Shown: positions 1 to 8,814, numbered from the stretch's first letter. The stretch is DNA of 64,000 nt from Croceibacterium aestuarii (GCF_030657335.1 NZ_CP131039.1:62001-126000); one strand, 5' to 3'. Notes: generated from the sequence alone by a model not told the origin. Translations and numbers: made by a program.

Positions 1-384
1 ATCATCTTCGCCTGCACCACGGTCACCACGATTCTCACGCCGCTCGCTCCGAGTGGCGAGATCGCGCTGAGCCTCATGGCGCTGGGCGTGTTCTTCGGGC
101 TCGCCGGGGCGCCGGCGCAGAACGCCGCGATCCAGCGCATCGCGCCCAACGAGATGCGCGGGCAGGTCAGCGCCTTCTACCTGTTCATGTTCACCTTCTT
201 CGGCGCGCTCGGCAGCTTCGTTATCGGCTGGGTCAGCACCTACGTGGTCGGCGACGAGAGCCAGGTCTGGAAGGCGATCCTCATCACGGCGATCGTGTTC
301 CTGCCGACCGCGACCTTCTTCATGTGGCGCGGCATCCGCCCCTACCGCGAGGAGGTGGAGCGGCTCGAAGCGCTCGGACTGTGA
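1..384 (+). CDS. MFS transporter, C-terminal fragment (5' end outside window)
   Basis: The reading frame is open from the first base, so only the last 127 or so residues are visible. They contain three hydrophobic spans separated by short loops. A conserved MFS-type loop (AAIQRIAPNEMRGQVSAFY) precedes the penultimate helices, and the tail is charged and cytoplasmic. This fits helices 10-12 of a major facilitator superfamily permease. Its position just upstream of the aromatic-catabolism genes suggests uptake of an aromatic acid, but the substrate cannot be read from the sequence. Confidence 0.8.
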   Translation: MIFACTTVTTILTPLAPSGEIALSLMALGVFFGLAGAPAQNAAIQRIAPNEMRGQVSAFYLFMFTFFGALGSFVIGWVSTYVVGDESQVWKAILITAIVFLPTATFFMWRGIRPYREEVERLEALGL

Positions 385-429
385 CCGCCCCGATCTCCCG
401 TTGACTCGTTCCGGCGAACCGCCGAAAAT

Positions 430-444
430 GTATGCAACACATAC
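430..444. promoter_or_regulatory. short inverted repeat before the NTF2-like gene
   Basis: A perfect 5-bp dyad, gtatg-caaca-catac, sits 20 bases before the start codon of the NTF2-like gene. It is a possible operator for a local regulator. An arm of this length can arise by chance, and no regulator gene is visible in the window. Confidence 0.2.
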
Positions 445-464
445 AAAAATCCGGAGAGAGTCGA

Positions 465-1223
465 ATGTCTGATACGAGCGTGGAATCGCTTGCCGCCAAG
501 GTTGACGAGCTGGAGCAGCGCCTGACCCGGCGCGAGGACGAAATCGACGTCCGCAACCTGCAGTACCTCTACGGCTACCTGATCGACAAATGCATGTACG
601 ACCAAGTCGTCGACCTGTTCACCGACGATGCCGAAGTGCGCTTCTTCGGCGGCGTGTGGAAGGGCAAGGAAGGCGTTCGCCGGCTCTATGTCGACCGCTT
701 CCGCAAGCGCTTCACCCACAACAACAACGGCCCGATCGACGGCTTCCTGCTCGACCATCCGCAGCTGCAGACGATCGTTACCATCGAACCCGACGGCAAA
801 ACCGCCCGGCTACGCGGCCGCAGCACGATGCAGGCCGGCCGGCACAAGGATTACGAAGGCGACGCGCCGCACCTCAAGAAGCGCCAGTGGTGGGAAGGCG
901 GCCTCTACGAGAACACCTACAAGAAGGGCGAGGACGGCAAGTGGCGCATCCACGTCCTCAATTACTTCCCGCACTGGCACGCCAATTTCGAGGACGGCTG
1001 GGCCAACACCGATCCGGAGTTCACCCCGTTCATCCGCGAGACCTACCCGGCCGATCCCGCCGGGCCCGACGAGCTGATCGACGAGCACTGGCTATGGCCG
1101 GTCCACAAGCTGCTGCCGTTCCACATGAAGCACCCGATCACGGGCGAGGAAATGGTCGCGGAGCGCTGGGAAGGCGACGCCAAGCGCGACGCCGAGCGGG
1201 CTGCCGCGAAGGCGAGGGGCTGA
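465..1223 (+). CDS. NTF2/SnoaL-like fold protein of the catabolic cluster (possible LdpA-type lyase)
   Basis: A 252-residue protein. The ATG at 465 is chosen because ggagag lies 6 bases upstream; an in-frame ATG at 432 has no ribosome binding site. The N-terminus (residues 4-25) is a short coiled coil, followed by a SnoaL/NTF2-like cone with the usual LYGYLIDKCMYDQVVDLF helix and 'FTDDAEVRFFGG' strand. The long C-terminal tail is rich in Trp, His and Pro. NTF2-fold proteins of about this size occur in sphingomonad aromatic-degradation clusters; one, LdpA, is a cofactor-free deformylase of lignin diarylpropanes. Membership of the fold is well supported. The reaction is inference from context, and a scaffold or isomerase role is equally possible. 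Confidence 0.7.
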   Translation: MSDTSVESLAAKVDELEQRLTRREDEIDVRNLQYLYGYLIDKCMYDQVVDLFTDDAEVRFFGGVWKGKEGVRRLYVDRFRKRFTHNNNGPIDGFLLDHPQLQTIVTIEPDGKTARLRGRSTMQAGRHKDYEGDAPHLKKRQWWEGGLYENTYKKGEDGKWRIHVLNYFPHWHANFEDGWANTDPEFTPFIRETYPADPAGPDELIDEHWLWPVHKLLPFHMKHPITGEEMVAERWEGDAKRDAERAAAKARG

Positions 1224-1231
1224 GAATAAAT

Positions 1232-1314
1232 CGTCGTCCCAGCGAAAGCTGGGACCGCTGTCCACCAAGCGAAGCGCCAAAGGCGAACGATCCCAGCTTT
1301 CGCTGGGATGACGG
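1232..1314. repeat. pair of REP-like palindromes in inverted orientation
   Basis: Two copies of a small palindrome face each other. The left copy, cgtcgtcccagcgaaagctg and following bases, forms the stem tcccagc-gaaa-gctggga. The right copy forms tcccagc-tttc-gctggga and ends in tgacgg. The copies are separated by about 36 bases, and the whole element can also fold as one long hairpin. It sits between two co-directional genes, as repetitive extragenic palindromes often do in sphingomonads. It could act as a transcription attenuator or mRNA stabiliser between the NTF2-like gene and the dehydrogenase gene. Confidence 0.75.
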
Positions 1315-1323
1315 AGTTAGGAA

Positions 1324-2754
1324 ATGACCGACTACCCCTCCCTCCACATGATCATCAACGGCAAGAAGGTCTCCGGCGGCGGCCGGCGGACCTTCGACGT
1401 GATCAACCCGGTGACCGGCGAAGCCATCGGCGCGCTGCCGCTGGCCAGCGCCGAGGATCTCGACAAGGCGCTCGAGGTGGCTGCCGAGGGGTTCCGCATC
1501 TGGCGCCGCTCGACCCCGCAGGAACGCGCTGCGGTGCTCAGCGGGGCGGCGCGGCTGATGCTCGAGCGCGCCGACGACATGGCCCGCATCGCCACGATGG
1601 AGCAGGGCAAGCCCTTCGCCGAGGCGAAGATCGAGCTGATGATGAACGTCGGCCTGTTCAACTTCTACGCCGGCGAGGCCAGCCGGCTCTACGGCCGCGA
1701 ACTGGTCCGCCCGGTCGGCCAGCGTTCGACGGTGCGCTGGGAGCCGGTCGGCCCCGTCGCCGCCTTCGCCCCGTGGAACTTCCCACTCGGCAATCCCGGC
1801 CGCAAGCTCGGCGCGCCGATCGCCGCAGGGTGTTCGGTGATCCTCAAGGCCGCCGAGGAAACCCCGGCCAGCGCGCTTGGCGTGCTGCAGTGCCTGCTCG
1901 ACGCCGGACTGCCGCCACAGGTCGCGCAGGCCGTGTTCGGCGTGCCCGACGAGGTCAGCCGCCACCTGCTCGGCTCCAAGGTGATCCGCAAGCTCAGCTT
2001 CACCGGCTCGACCGTCGTCGGAAAGCACCTGATGAAGCTCGCCGCCGACAACATGCTGCGCACGACCATGGAGCTGGGCGGCCACGGCCCGGTGCTGGTG
2101 TTCGACGACGTCGACGTCGAAACGGTCCTCGATACCGCGGTCATGGGCAAGTACCGCAACTGCGGCCAGGTCTGCGTCAGCCCCACCCGCTTCATCGTCC
2201 AGGAAGGCGTGTTCGAGAAGTTCCGCGACGGCTTCGCCCAGCGCGCCAAGGCGGTGAACGTCGGCGATGGCCTCAAGGACGGCACCCAGATGGGCCCGAT
2301 GGCCAATGCCCGCCGTCCCGAGGCGATGGAGCGGCTGATCGGCAACGCCCGCGACAAGGGCGCGACGGTCGACACAGGCGGCAAGCGCATCGGCAATCAA
2401 GGGTTCTTCTACGAGCCCACCGTGCTCAGCCAGATCCCGCTCGACGCCGACATCATGAGCGAGGAGCCCTTCGGCCCGGTCGCGCTGATCAATCCCTACG
2501 CCAGCGAAGAGGACATGATCGCCGAAGCTAACCGCGTCGAATACGGCCTCGCCGGCTATGCCTGGACCGACGACGTCAAGCGCCAGCGGCGCCTGGCCGA
2601 TGCCATCGAGACCGGCATGGTCGGGATCAACAGCCACATGATCGGCGGCGCGGACAGCCCGTTCGGCGGCGTGAAGTGGTCGGGCCACGGCAGCGAAGAC
2701 GGGCCCGAGGGCGTCCGCGCCTGCATGGTCGTCAAGGCCATCCACGAAGGCTGA
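1324..2754 (+). CDS. NAD(P)-dependent aldehyde dehydrogenase
   Basis: A 476-residue cytoplasmic aldehyde dehydrogenase of normal length for the superfamily. It oxidises an aldehyde to the carboxylic acid with NAD or NADP. The Rossmann-fold 'FTGSTVVGK' loop is present. The general base glutamate is E250 in 'MELGGHG' and the catalytic cysteine is C284 in 'NCGQVCVSPTRF'. Overall it resembles the succinate-semialdehyde / aryl-aldehyde branch. It ends 10 bases before the LigW-like gene, so the two are probably co-transcribed. In context an aryl aldehyde such as a vanillin- or formyl-ferulate-type compound is the likely substrate; that part is inference. Confidence 0.92.
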   Translation: MTDYPSLHMIINGKKVSGGGRRTFDVINPVTGEAIGALPLASAEDLDKALEVAAEGFRIWRRSTPQERAAVLSGAARLMLERADDMARIATMEQGKPFAEAKIELMMNVGLFNFYAGEASRLYGRELVRPVGQRSTVRWEPVGPVAAFAPWNFPLGNPGRKLGAPIAAGCSVILKAAEETPASALGVLQCLLDAGLPPQVAQAVFGVPDEVSRHLLGSKVIRKLSFTGSTVVGKHLMKLAADNMLRTTMELGGHGPVLVFDDVDVETVLDTAVMGKYRNCGQVCVSPTRFIVQEGVFEKFRDGFAQRAKAVNVGDGLKDGTQMGPMANARRPEAMERLIGNARDKGATVDTGGKRIGNQGFFYEPTVLSQIPLDADIMSEEPFGPVALINPYASEEDMIAEANRVEYGLAGYAWTDDVKRQRRLADAIETGMVGINSHMIGGADSPFGGVKWSGHGSEDGPEGVRACMVVKAIHEG

Positions 2755-2764
2755 ACAACGGGAA

Positions 2765-3826
2765 ATGACGATGACACACGAACTCAAGACCGGCGGCGAC
2801 CGCGGCTACCTGCGCATTGCCACCGAAGAAGCTTTCGCCACCCAGGAACAGCTCGACGCGATCATGCGGCTGGTTCGCGAAGGCCGCGCCGACGAAGGCA
2901 CCGTCAGCCTGTGGGGCTTCTATGGCACCAGCGCCAGCGAGCGCACGACCTTCATCCGCGAGCGCCTGCTCGACCTCGGGCCGCTGCGCCTGCAGGCGAT
3001 GGACGATGCCGGGATCGACAAGGCGGTGCTCGCGCTGACCAGCCCCGGCACGCAGTCGATGCACGACCCCGAAGAGGCCAAGCGCATCGCCCGCAACGCC
3101 AACGACCAGCTCAAGGACGCCTGCGAGAAGCATCCCGACCGCTTCTACGGCATGATCGCCGTCGCTCCGCTCGATCCCGAGTGGTCGGCCGAGGAACTCA
3201 GGCGCGGCAAGGAAGAGCTCGGCTTCCACGGCGTGCAGATCAACAGCCACACCCACGGCCACTACCTCGACGAAGAGCAGTTCGACCCGATCCTGCGCGC
3301 CTGCGCCGATCTCGACCTGCCGCTCTACATCCACCCGCAGGGCCCGCCCGACGGGATGATCGGCACGATGGTCGAGGCCGGGCTCGACGGCGCGGTGTTC
3401 GGCTTCGGAGTCGAGACGGCCTTCCACGGGCTGCGCCTGCTGACCACCGGCGTGTTCGACCGCTACCCCGGGCTGCAGATGATGCTCGGCCATGGCTGCG
3501 AGGCGATCCCCTACTGGATCTACCGCCACGATTACATGCACCGCGCCGGCGTGCGCAGCCAGCGCTATCCGCGCCTCAAGCCGCTGCAGCACGACCTGTT
3601 CCACTATTTGCGCAACAACGTGCTGGCCACCAACAGCGGCATGGCCTTCGAGCCCGCGGTCAAGCTGATGATCGAGGTGATGGGGGAGGACCGCGTGATG
3701 TACGCGATGGACTATCCCTATCAGTACCTGCCCGAAGAGGTGGTGTGGATGGACGACATGGACATTACGCCCGAACAGAAGAAGAAGTTCTTCCAGACAA
3801 ATGCGGAGCGCTGGTTCAAGCTCTGA
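2765..3826 (+). CDS. ligW: LigW-like amidohydrolase, 5-carboxyvanillate-type non-oxidative decarboxylase
   Basis: A 353-residue amidohydrolase-superfamily protein. Compared from memory with LigW of Sphingobium SYK-6, it matches along its full length, including 'IATEEAFAT', 'VSLWGFY', 'GVQINSHT', 'MGEDRVMYAMDYPYQY' and the C-terminal 'KKFFQTNAERWFKL'. The metal and catalytic residues known in LigW (E19, H188, D314) line up with E21, H190 and D316 here, a constant offset of two. LigW enzymes use a divalent metal to remove CO2 from 5-carboxyvanillate-type phenolic acids without oxygen. The preceding aldehyde dehydrogenase could make such an acid from a formyl group. The family is very secure; the exact substrate is not. 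Confidence 0.9.
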   Translation: MTMTHELKTGGDRGYLRIATEEAFATQEQLDAIMRLVREGRADEGTVSLWGFYGTSASERTTFIRERLLDLGPLRLQAMDDAGIDKAVLALTSPGTQSMHDPEEAKRIARNANDQLKDACEKHPDRFYGMIAVAPLDPEWSAEELRRGKEELGFHGVQINSHTHGHYLDEEQFDPILRACADLDLPLYIHPQGPPDGMIGTMVEAGLDGAVFGFGVETAFHGLRLLTTGVFDRYPGLQMMLGHGCEAIPYWIYRHDYMHRAGVRSQRYPRLKPLQHDLFHYLRNNVLATNSGMAFEPAVKLMIEVMGEDRVMYAMDYPYQYLPEEVVWMDDMDITPEQKKKFFQTNAERWFKL

Positions 3827-3857
3827 AGCAGGCTTAGCGGCGAGGGGAGAGACGCTG

Positions 3858-5480
3858 GTGACGACGACTGTTGAGGGCATCAAGCCCGCCGCGCGGGTCA
3901 GCCGTGCCGGCTGGTATGCGCTGTTTCTCGTTTCCTCGGCGCAGGGACTGAGCCTGCTCGACCGGCAGATCCTGTCGATCCTCGCCCCCTCGATCCGCGC
4001 CGATCTCGGCATCGGCGATGCGGAGCTCGGGCTGCTTTACGGCACCGTGTTCGCGCTATTCTATGCGCTGTTCTCGCTGCCGCTCGGACGATTGGTCGAC
4101 GGCTGGATTCGCACCCGGCTGCTGTCGATCTGCATCCTCGGCTGGTCCGTCTTCGCTGGGCTTTCGGCCTTTGCCGGCAGCTTCGCTGTCCTCGCGATCT
4201 CCCGCCTGGGCGTGGGTATCGGCGAAGGCGCGGCCCAGCCGGGCGCCAACTCGGTCATTTTCGATACCTTCCCGCGCAGCCGGCGCGGCACCGCGATGGC
4301 GGCGATGGGCATCGCCACCGCGCTCGGTCTCGGCCTGTCGATGGCGCTGGGCGGGTTCGTCGCGCAGTGGTGGGACGAAGCCTATCCGGGCGGAGGACCG
4401 GGCGGGTTTTCCGGCTGGCAGTTCGCCTTCCTCGTCGCCGCGGCGCCGGGCCTGGTCCTCGCATGGGCGCTCTACCGCATGAAAGAGCCGGTGCGCGGCG
4501 GTGTGGACGGCATTCCGGCTCCGCCCGATCCGCATCCCTTCAAGGCCAGCGCCGCCGTGCTCGGCTCGGTCACTCCGCTGGCCAACTGGTATTCGCTGTG
4601 GCGGCGCGATGCCGGGGCGAAGCAGTGGATCATCAACCTCGTCGGCCTCGCTGCGATCGCCGCGTTCTGCTGGGTCATGACCGGCGTGACCCAGGCCTTC
4701 AGCCCGCGCCCGACGCTCGACGTCCTCGGGGTGGCGGTAAACCCGCACGCGCTGCAGTGGTTCGTGGTCGGCTTCGGCGCATTCGTGATCCTGAACCTGT
4801 TCCAGTCGCTCAAGCTGACGGACAGGTCGACGTACAACGTCATGCTCTCGCCTTCGCTTCTGCTGCTGTTCGTCGTCGGCGGCCTGCAGACCTCGATCAA
4901 CTACGGAGTCATGGGCTTCACCCCGAGTTTCCTGATCCGCGAATACGGGATGGATCAGTCGACCACCGGATTGCAGTTCGGCCTGCTCGCAGCCGCGCTC
5001 GGCGTCATCGGCCCGCTGGCGGCCGGGCCGCTGAGCGACCTCCTCACCGTCCGGCTGGGCGCCAGGGGCCGGGTCTGGCTGACCTTCGCTTCGCTCGGCA
5101 TCTCGCCGTTCCTCGGGATCTGGACCTACAACGCGCCCGACCCGATGAGCTTCTATCTGCGCTTCTCGGCCTACAGCCTGGTGCTGACCCTGTGGCTGCC
5201 GCCGATCTACTCGCTCTACTACGATCTCGTGCTGCCGCGGATGCGCGGAATGGCGAGCAGCACCTACATCATCATCTCGACGCTGCTGGGGCTCGGCATG
5301 GGTCCCTATTTCGTCGGTATCGTATCCGATCGAAACGGCGGCGACCTGGGGCAGGCGATCATTTCGATCAACGTCGTCGCGCCGGTCATCGCCGTCATCC
5401 TGCTTTATGTTTTGACCCGCGTTCAGCGTGACGAGGATTCGGTCCTCGCCCGCGCCCGGGCCGGAGGAGAACCCGTCTGA
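3858..5480 (+). CDS. MFS transporter of the catabolic cluster
   Basis: A polytopic inner-membrane protein of 540 residues, longer than a typical 12-helix MFS permease because of an extended central region. The N-terminal block ('LSLLDRQILSILAPSIR', then a 'GRLVDG' loop between helices 2 and 3) is typical of the spinster-like MFS group common in sphingomonads. The GTG at 3858 is used because ggggagag lies 6 bases upstream; an earlier in-frame ATG would overlap the decarboxylase gene. The stop codon overlaps the start of the next gene as TGATG, so translation is coupled to the ThDP enzyme. It probably imports the aromatic substrate. Confidence 0.88.
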   Translation: MTTTVEGIKPAARVSRAGWYALFLVSSAQGLSLLDRQILSILAPSIRADLGIGDAELGLLYGTVFALFYALFSLPLGRLVDGWIRTRLLSICILGWSVFAGLSAFAGSFAVLAISRLGVGIGEGAAQPGANSVIFDTFPRSRRGTAMAAMGIATALGLGLSMALGGFVAQWWDEAYPGGGPGGFSGWQFAFLVAAAPGLVLAWALYRMKEPVRGGVDGIPAPPDPHPFKASAAVLGSVTPLANWYSLWRRDAGAKQWIINLVGLAAIAAFCWVMTGVTQAFSPRPTLDVLGVAVNPHALQWFVVGFGAFVILNLFQSLKLTDRSTYNVMLSPSLLLLFVVGGLQTSINYGVMGFTPSFLIREYGMDQSTTGLQFGLLAAALGVIGPLAAGPLSDLLTVRLGARGRVWLTFASLGISPFLGIWTYNAPDPMSFYLRFSAYSLVLTLWLPPIYSLYYDLVLPRMRGMASSTYIIISTLLGLGMGPYFVGIVSDRNGGDLGQAIISINVVAPVIAVILLYVLTRVQRDEDSVLARARAGGEPV

Positions 5481-7018
5481 TGCCGACCGTTCGCGATGCC
5501 GCATTCGCCGTGTTCGAACACTTCGGGGTCGACCGCCTGTTCGGCAATCCCGGCAGCACCGAGCTGCCGATGCTCAAGGGCCTGCCCTTCCCCTATGTCA
5601 TGGGGCTCAACGAGGCGGTGGTGGTCGGTATGGCCGACGGCTTCGCCCGTTCCGCGCGCAAGCCCGCGCTGGTCAACCTGCACAGCGCGGCGGGCACCGG
5701 GCATTCGCTCGGCAACCTGTTCACCGCGTGGAAGAACAATGCGCCCGTCGTGGTCACCGCGGGGCAGCAGGCGCGCTCGATTCTGCCGTTCGACCCGTTT
5801 CTCTATGCCGAGCGGCCGACCGAATTCCCGCGCCCCTACGTCAAGTATTCGGTCGAGCCCGCGCGCGCCGAAGACGTGCCGCAGGCGCTGATCCGCGCCT
5901 TCGTCACCGCGCTGACCCCGCCGATGGGCCCGGTGTTCGTCTCGATACCGGTCGACGACTGGGACCGCGAATGCGCAATCCCCGCCCTGCCCGACCTGAC
6001 TCTGGTCTCGGTCCCGTCGGCGACGGGAATCGAGCGCATTGCCTCGATCATCGACGGCTGCGAGAAGCCTGCGCTGGTGTTCGGCACCGGGGTCGCCAAT
6101 GCCGGCGGCTGGTGTCACGCCATTCGCCTCGCCGAGCGCTGCGGAGCGAGCGTGTGGACCGCGCCCTACAACGCGCGCGAGACGTTTCCCGAGGACCACC
6201 CGCAGTTCGCCGGCTTCCTCCCCGCCTGGCGCGACCAGATACGCGATCTGCTCGATCCATTCGACGCCATCGTCGTCGTCGGCGCGCCGGTCTTTACCTA
6301 CCATGTCGAGGGCCGCGGCCCGCACTGGCCCGAGCACGCCCGGCTCATGGCGCTGTCCGACGACCCGCAGCACCTTGCCGCGATGCCCGGCGGCGGCGGG
6401 GTGCTGGGCGACGTGGAGGACGGGCTCGCGCAACTCGCCGAGCGGGTCAACAAGCGCGAGTTCACCGGCAAGAAGCACGAACTGAAGAAGCCGGCGCGGG
6501 AAATGACCGCCGCCTACGTCCTCAGCCGCGTCGCCGAACTGCGGCCCAGGGACGCCGTCATCGTCGAGGAGGCCCCGACCGCCCGCGGGCCCGAGCACGA
6601 TGTCCTGCCGATCACCCGCGAGGGCGGGTTCTATTCCTGCGCCAGCGGCGGCCTCGGCTATTCGCTGCCGGGCAGCATCGGCGTGGCGATGGGCCAGCAG
6701 GACAAGGTCCTCGCGATCCTCGGCGACGGCGCGGCGATGTACACCATCCAGGGCCTGTTCGCCGCACAGCTCGAAGACGCGAACGTCAGCTTCCTGATCA
6801 TGAACAATTCGGCCTACGCGGCGCTGACCGGGTTTTCGGGCGAGTTCGGCATGAACCACGTGCCGGGCTGCGACCTCACGGGGCTCGACTTCGTCAAGCT
6901 CGCCAATGGGCACGGGGTCGAGGCGAAGCGGGTCGAGGCGGTCGAAGACCTCGATGCCGCGCTCGAATGGAGCTTCGCCGCCAAGGGGCCGACGCTGCTC
7001 GACATCCGGATCGCCTAG
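5480..7018 (+). CDS. ThDP-dependent decarboxylase, benzoylformate decarboxylase-like
   Basis: A 512-residue thiamine-diphosphate enzyme. It has the N-terminal pyrimidine-binding domain with the activating glutamate E45 ('LNEAVVVGMADGFA'), a central domain, and a C-terminal pyrophosphate domain with 'ILGDGAAMYTIQ' continuing to 'NN'. The residues that define benzoylformate decarboxylase all have counterparts: S26 in 'FGNPGSTELP', H68 in 'LHSAAGTGHS' and H275 in 'FTYHVEG'. MdlC-type enzymes convert an arylglyoxylate to the aryl aldehyde and CO2, which would feed the aldehyde dehydrogenase upstream. Carboligase (benzaldehyde lyase-like) activity or an acetolactate-synthase-like role cannot be excluded. 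Confidence 0.85.
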   Translation: MPTVRDAAFAVFEHFGVDRLFGNPGSTELPMLKGLPFPYVMGLNEAVVVGMADGFARSARKPALVNLHSAAGTGHSLGNLFTAWKNNAPVVVTAGQQARSILPFDPFLYAERPTEFPRPYVKYSVEPARAEDVPQALIRAFVTALTPPMGPVFVSIPVDDWDRECAIPALPDLTLVSVPSATGIERIASIIDGCEKPALVFGTGVANAGGWCHAIRLAERCGASVWTAPYNARETFPEDHPQFAGFLPAWRDQIRDLLDPFDAIVVVGAPVFTYHVEGRGPHWPEHARLMALSDDPQHLAAMPGGGGVLGDVEDGLAQLAERVNKREFTGKKHELKKPAREMTAAYVLSRVAELRPRDAVIVEEAPTARGPEHDVLPITREGGFYSCASGGLGYSLPGSIGVAMGQQDKVLAILGDGAAMYTIQGLFAAQLEDANVSFLIMNNSAYAALTGFSGEFGMNHVPGCDLTGLDFVKLANGHGVEAKRVEAVEDLDAALEWSFAAKGPTLLDIRIA

Positions 7019-7117
7019 GGATTTCGGTCGCTCTGCCGCAGCGTGGGAGCGTACCGGCCCGGAGGTCGGAACCGACGCTCGCTCCGAACACTGCACCGGC
7101 ATGAGGATATCGTCTCG

Positions 7118-7582
7118 ATGAGCGCCGACGTTCTGGCGGTCGTGCAGTCCCTTTTCACCAGCGAATTCGCGCTGGCCTGCGCCTTTGCGGCCTTGACGGC
7201 CACACTGGTGGCCTTGTGCGTGCCCGGCACGATCATCCCGGTGTCGGTGTCTTCGGGCGCGCTGCTCGGCGGCGTGGTCGGCGGCGCGGCGGTGCTTGCG
7301 GGCGTGCTCGTCGGCAGCCAGGTCCTGTTCCTCGCTTCGCGCCACCTGCTGCGCGAGCGGGTCAGGGCGCGCTGGGGCGAACGGCTGGCGCGGTTCGAGG
7401 ATCACTTCGCGCGGCGCGGCTTTCTTTATGTCGTCGGGCTTCGGGTCGCGGGCGTGCCGCATTTCCTCGTCACCGCAGGCTCTGCGCTCTCGCCGGTCCG
7501 CAGCCGCACCTTCCTCGCCGCGACGCTGCTCGGCTTTCTGCCGGTAATCGGATTGACCTCGACCGCCGGCTCGCTGTTTTAG
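7118..7582 (+). CDS. VTT-domain (DedA/TVP38-like) membrane protein
   Basis: A 154-residue integral membrane protein with about four hydrophobic segments and the VTT/SNARE-associated pattern: a glycine-rich re-entrant loop ('SGALLGGVVGG'), a basic stretch with 'RFEDHFARRGFLYVVGLRV', then 'PHFLVTAGSAL'. Family members work in membrane lipid transport and envelope homeostasis. The start at 7118 puts a gagga-like site about 10 bases upstream; an earlier in-frame start at 7043 would add an unrelated basic extension. It is the last plus-strand gene of the run, about 100 bases after the ThDP gene, and may not be functionally linked to it. Confidence 0.75.
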   Translation: MSADVLAVVQSLFTSEFALACAFAALTATLVALCVPGTIIPVSVSSGALLGGVVGGAAVLAGVLVGSQVLFLASRHLLRERVRARWGERLARFEDHFARRGFLYVVGLRVAGVPHFLVTAGSALSPVRSRTFLAATLLGFLPVIGLTSTAGSLF

Positions 7583-7748
7583 GGCTGTCCTACAAGGCCC
7601 GGTTGCCGCCATGCTCCGCGCGGCTCTTTCGAATCGTCGATCACCCGCTCAGCTGGAGGCAGATTTTTCCCGACCGCACCGCATCTGTCACCCGGCAATC
7701 CCGCCAATAACCTACGTTATATCAAATTCTTAGTGCACACTTGCTGGG

Positions 7749-7761
7749 TTACAGGGTGTAA
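7749..7761. promoter_or_regulatory. ttaca-ggg-tgtaa dyad in a convergent intergenic region
   Basis: A perfect 5-bp dyad of the type seen in TetR-family operators lies in the 248-base space (7583-7830) between two converging genes. An AT-richer stretch (7711-7735) precedes it. No start codon with a ribosome binding site follows on either strand, so its function is unclear. The rest of this intergenic space shows nothing recognisable. Confidence 0.2.
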
Positions 7762-7830
7762 ACATGGTAACCTTGGCCCAGCCTCGACGATCGCGATGCA
7801 GACCGAATCGATCGCCCAGGGCGGCGAGCG

Positions 7831-8814
7831 TCAGCGCTTCGACGCCGCACGGTCGGCGCGCGATCCCTCGATCACCGCGCGGATCGAGCTGTCGCCTTCC
7901 TGGCAGGCATATTCGTAGAGCTTGTAGTCCTCGTCGCGCTGCCGCTCGAGTTTGGCCGTCCAGGGCGCCGTGTACACGGCCGGATCTTCGTAGGTCACTC
8001 GATAGGCCAAGCGGTCCGGCCCCGCGAGGCTGAAGCGCTCCACCACCTTCGCATCGGGCCCGACCGGGATGACCGCGTTCTCGCGCCCCGGGATCGGCCC
8101 TGCCGCACGGCCGAATCGTTTGGTCGTCGCGCTGTCGCCCGACACGATGTTTGTGGTCACGACGACCAGCGTGCCGCCCTCCCAATGCCCGCGGCTGTAG
8201 CCATGCCACGCACGAACCTTCCGGGGCCAGGGTGCGCTTCGCTCAAGCCGAATTATCCGCGTGCCGAACGTCTCCATCTGCAGCGCCACATAGCCTGGCG
8301 CCTGGAATATCCGTAGCCCGTTGTTGTAGGGCTGCGGCAGCATGACCGCCGGGAAGCCGCGCGTGATGCAGCGTTCGAACGCGTCGAAATCGCTGACCCA
8401 GTCGAATACCGGCGGGCCCACGCGGGTAGAGCGCGCGCCTTCGGAAAGCGCCCTCGCCGCCTTGGTAAGCGGCGGGAGGCGGCCGTCGGGCGGATCGACG
8501 ATCAGCGAACTGCGGTGCGCGAAAGGTGTCGAGAGCAGCCACTCGGAGAGGCCCTTGGTACCACCTTCGGCCGGCCTGTATTCCGCATCCGATTGCTCCG
8601 CGGCGGCCAGTCTTTCGGCAAACTCGGCGTCGGTCAGTTCCGCCCGGTCGCCAAACTCTTGCGGACGCTCGAGGCGAATTCGGGCATCGTTGACCATCTG
8701 CACCGGCCATGTGCCGGTAAGGTCGGGATCGCCCCATTCGGTGCGAGGCGCTTCGAAATCGCTATTGCCGGCCGCCAAGAACGCCGCGAGCGCAACCGGG
8801 ACGGCCCGTGTCAC
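7831..8814 (-). CDS. secreted protein of the 'DPDLTGTW' family, unknown function
   Basis: A 327-residue protein starting at a GTG that overlaps the stop of the upstream DUF3237 gene as GTGA. It has an N-terminal signal-like segment ('VPVALAAFLAAGNS') and then the motif 'PDLTGTWPVQMVND'. A C-terminal half rich in 'GHWEGGTLVVVTTNI' and 'DRLAYRVTYEDPAVY' suggests an all-beta, lipocalin-like domain. The related secreted protein at 53039-53800 shares the pattern 'HWEGDELVIDTTHL'. Such proteins are common in sphingomonads near catabolic genes but have no established role. It could bind hydrophobic substrates in the periplasm; that is speculation. Confidence 0.72.
   Translation of the reverse strand: MTRAVPVALAAFLAAGNSDFEAPRTEWGDPDLTGTWPVQMVNDARIRLERPQEFGDRAELTDAEFAERLAAAEQSDAEYRPAEGGTKGLSEWLLSTPFAHRSSLIVDPPDGRLPPLTKAARALSEGARSTRVGPPVFDWVSDFDAFERCITRGFPAVMLPQPYNNGLRIFQAPGYVALQMETFGTRIIRLERSAPWPRKVRAWHGYSRGHWEGGTLVVVTTNIVSGDSATTKRFGRAAGPIPGRENAVIPVGPDAKVVERFSLAGPDRLAYRVTYEDPAVYTAPWTAKLERQRDEDYKLYEYACQEGDSSIRAVIEGSRADRAASKR

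Noticed and set aside
5423-7612. A 729-codon open frame on the minus strand
   Set aside because: It is antisense to the ThDP enzyme and the VTT gene, both with clear family motifs; the frame shows no signature of its own.
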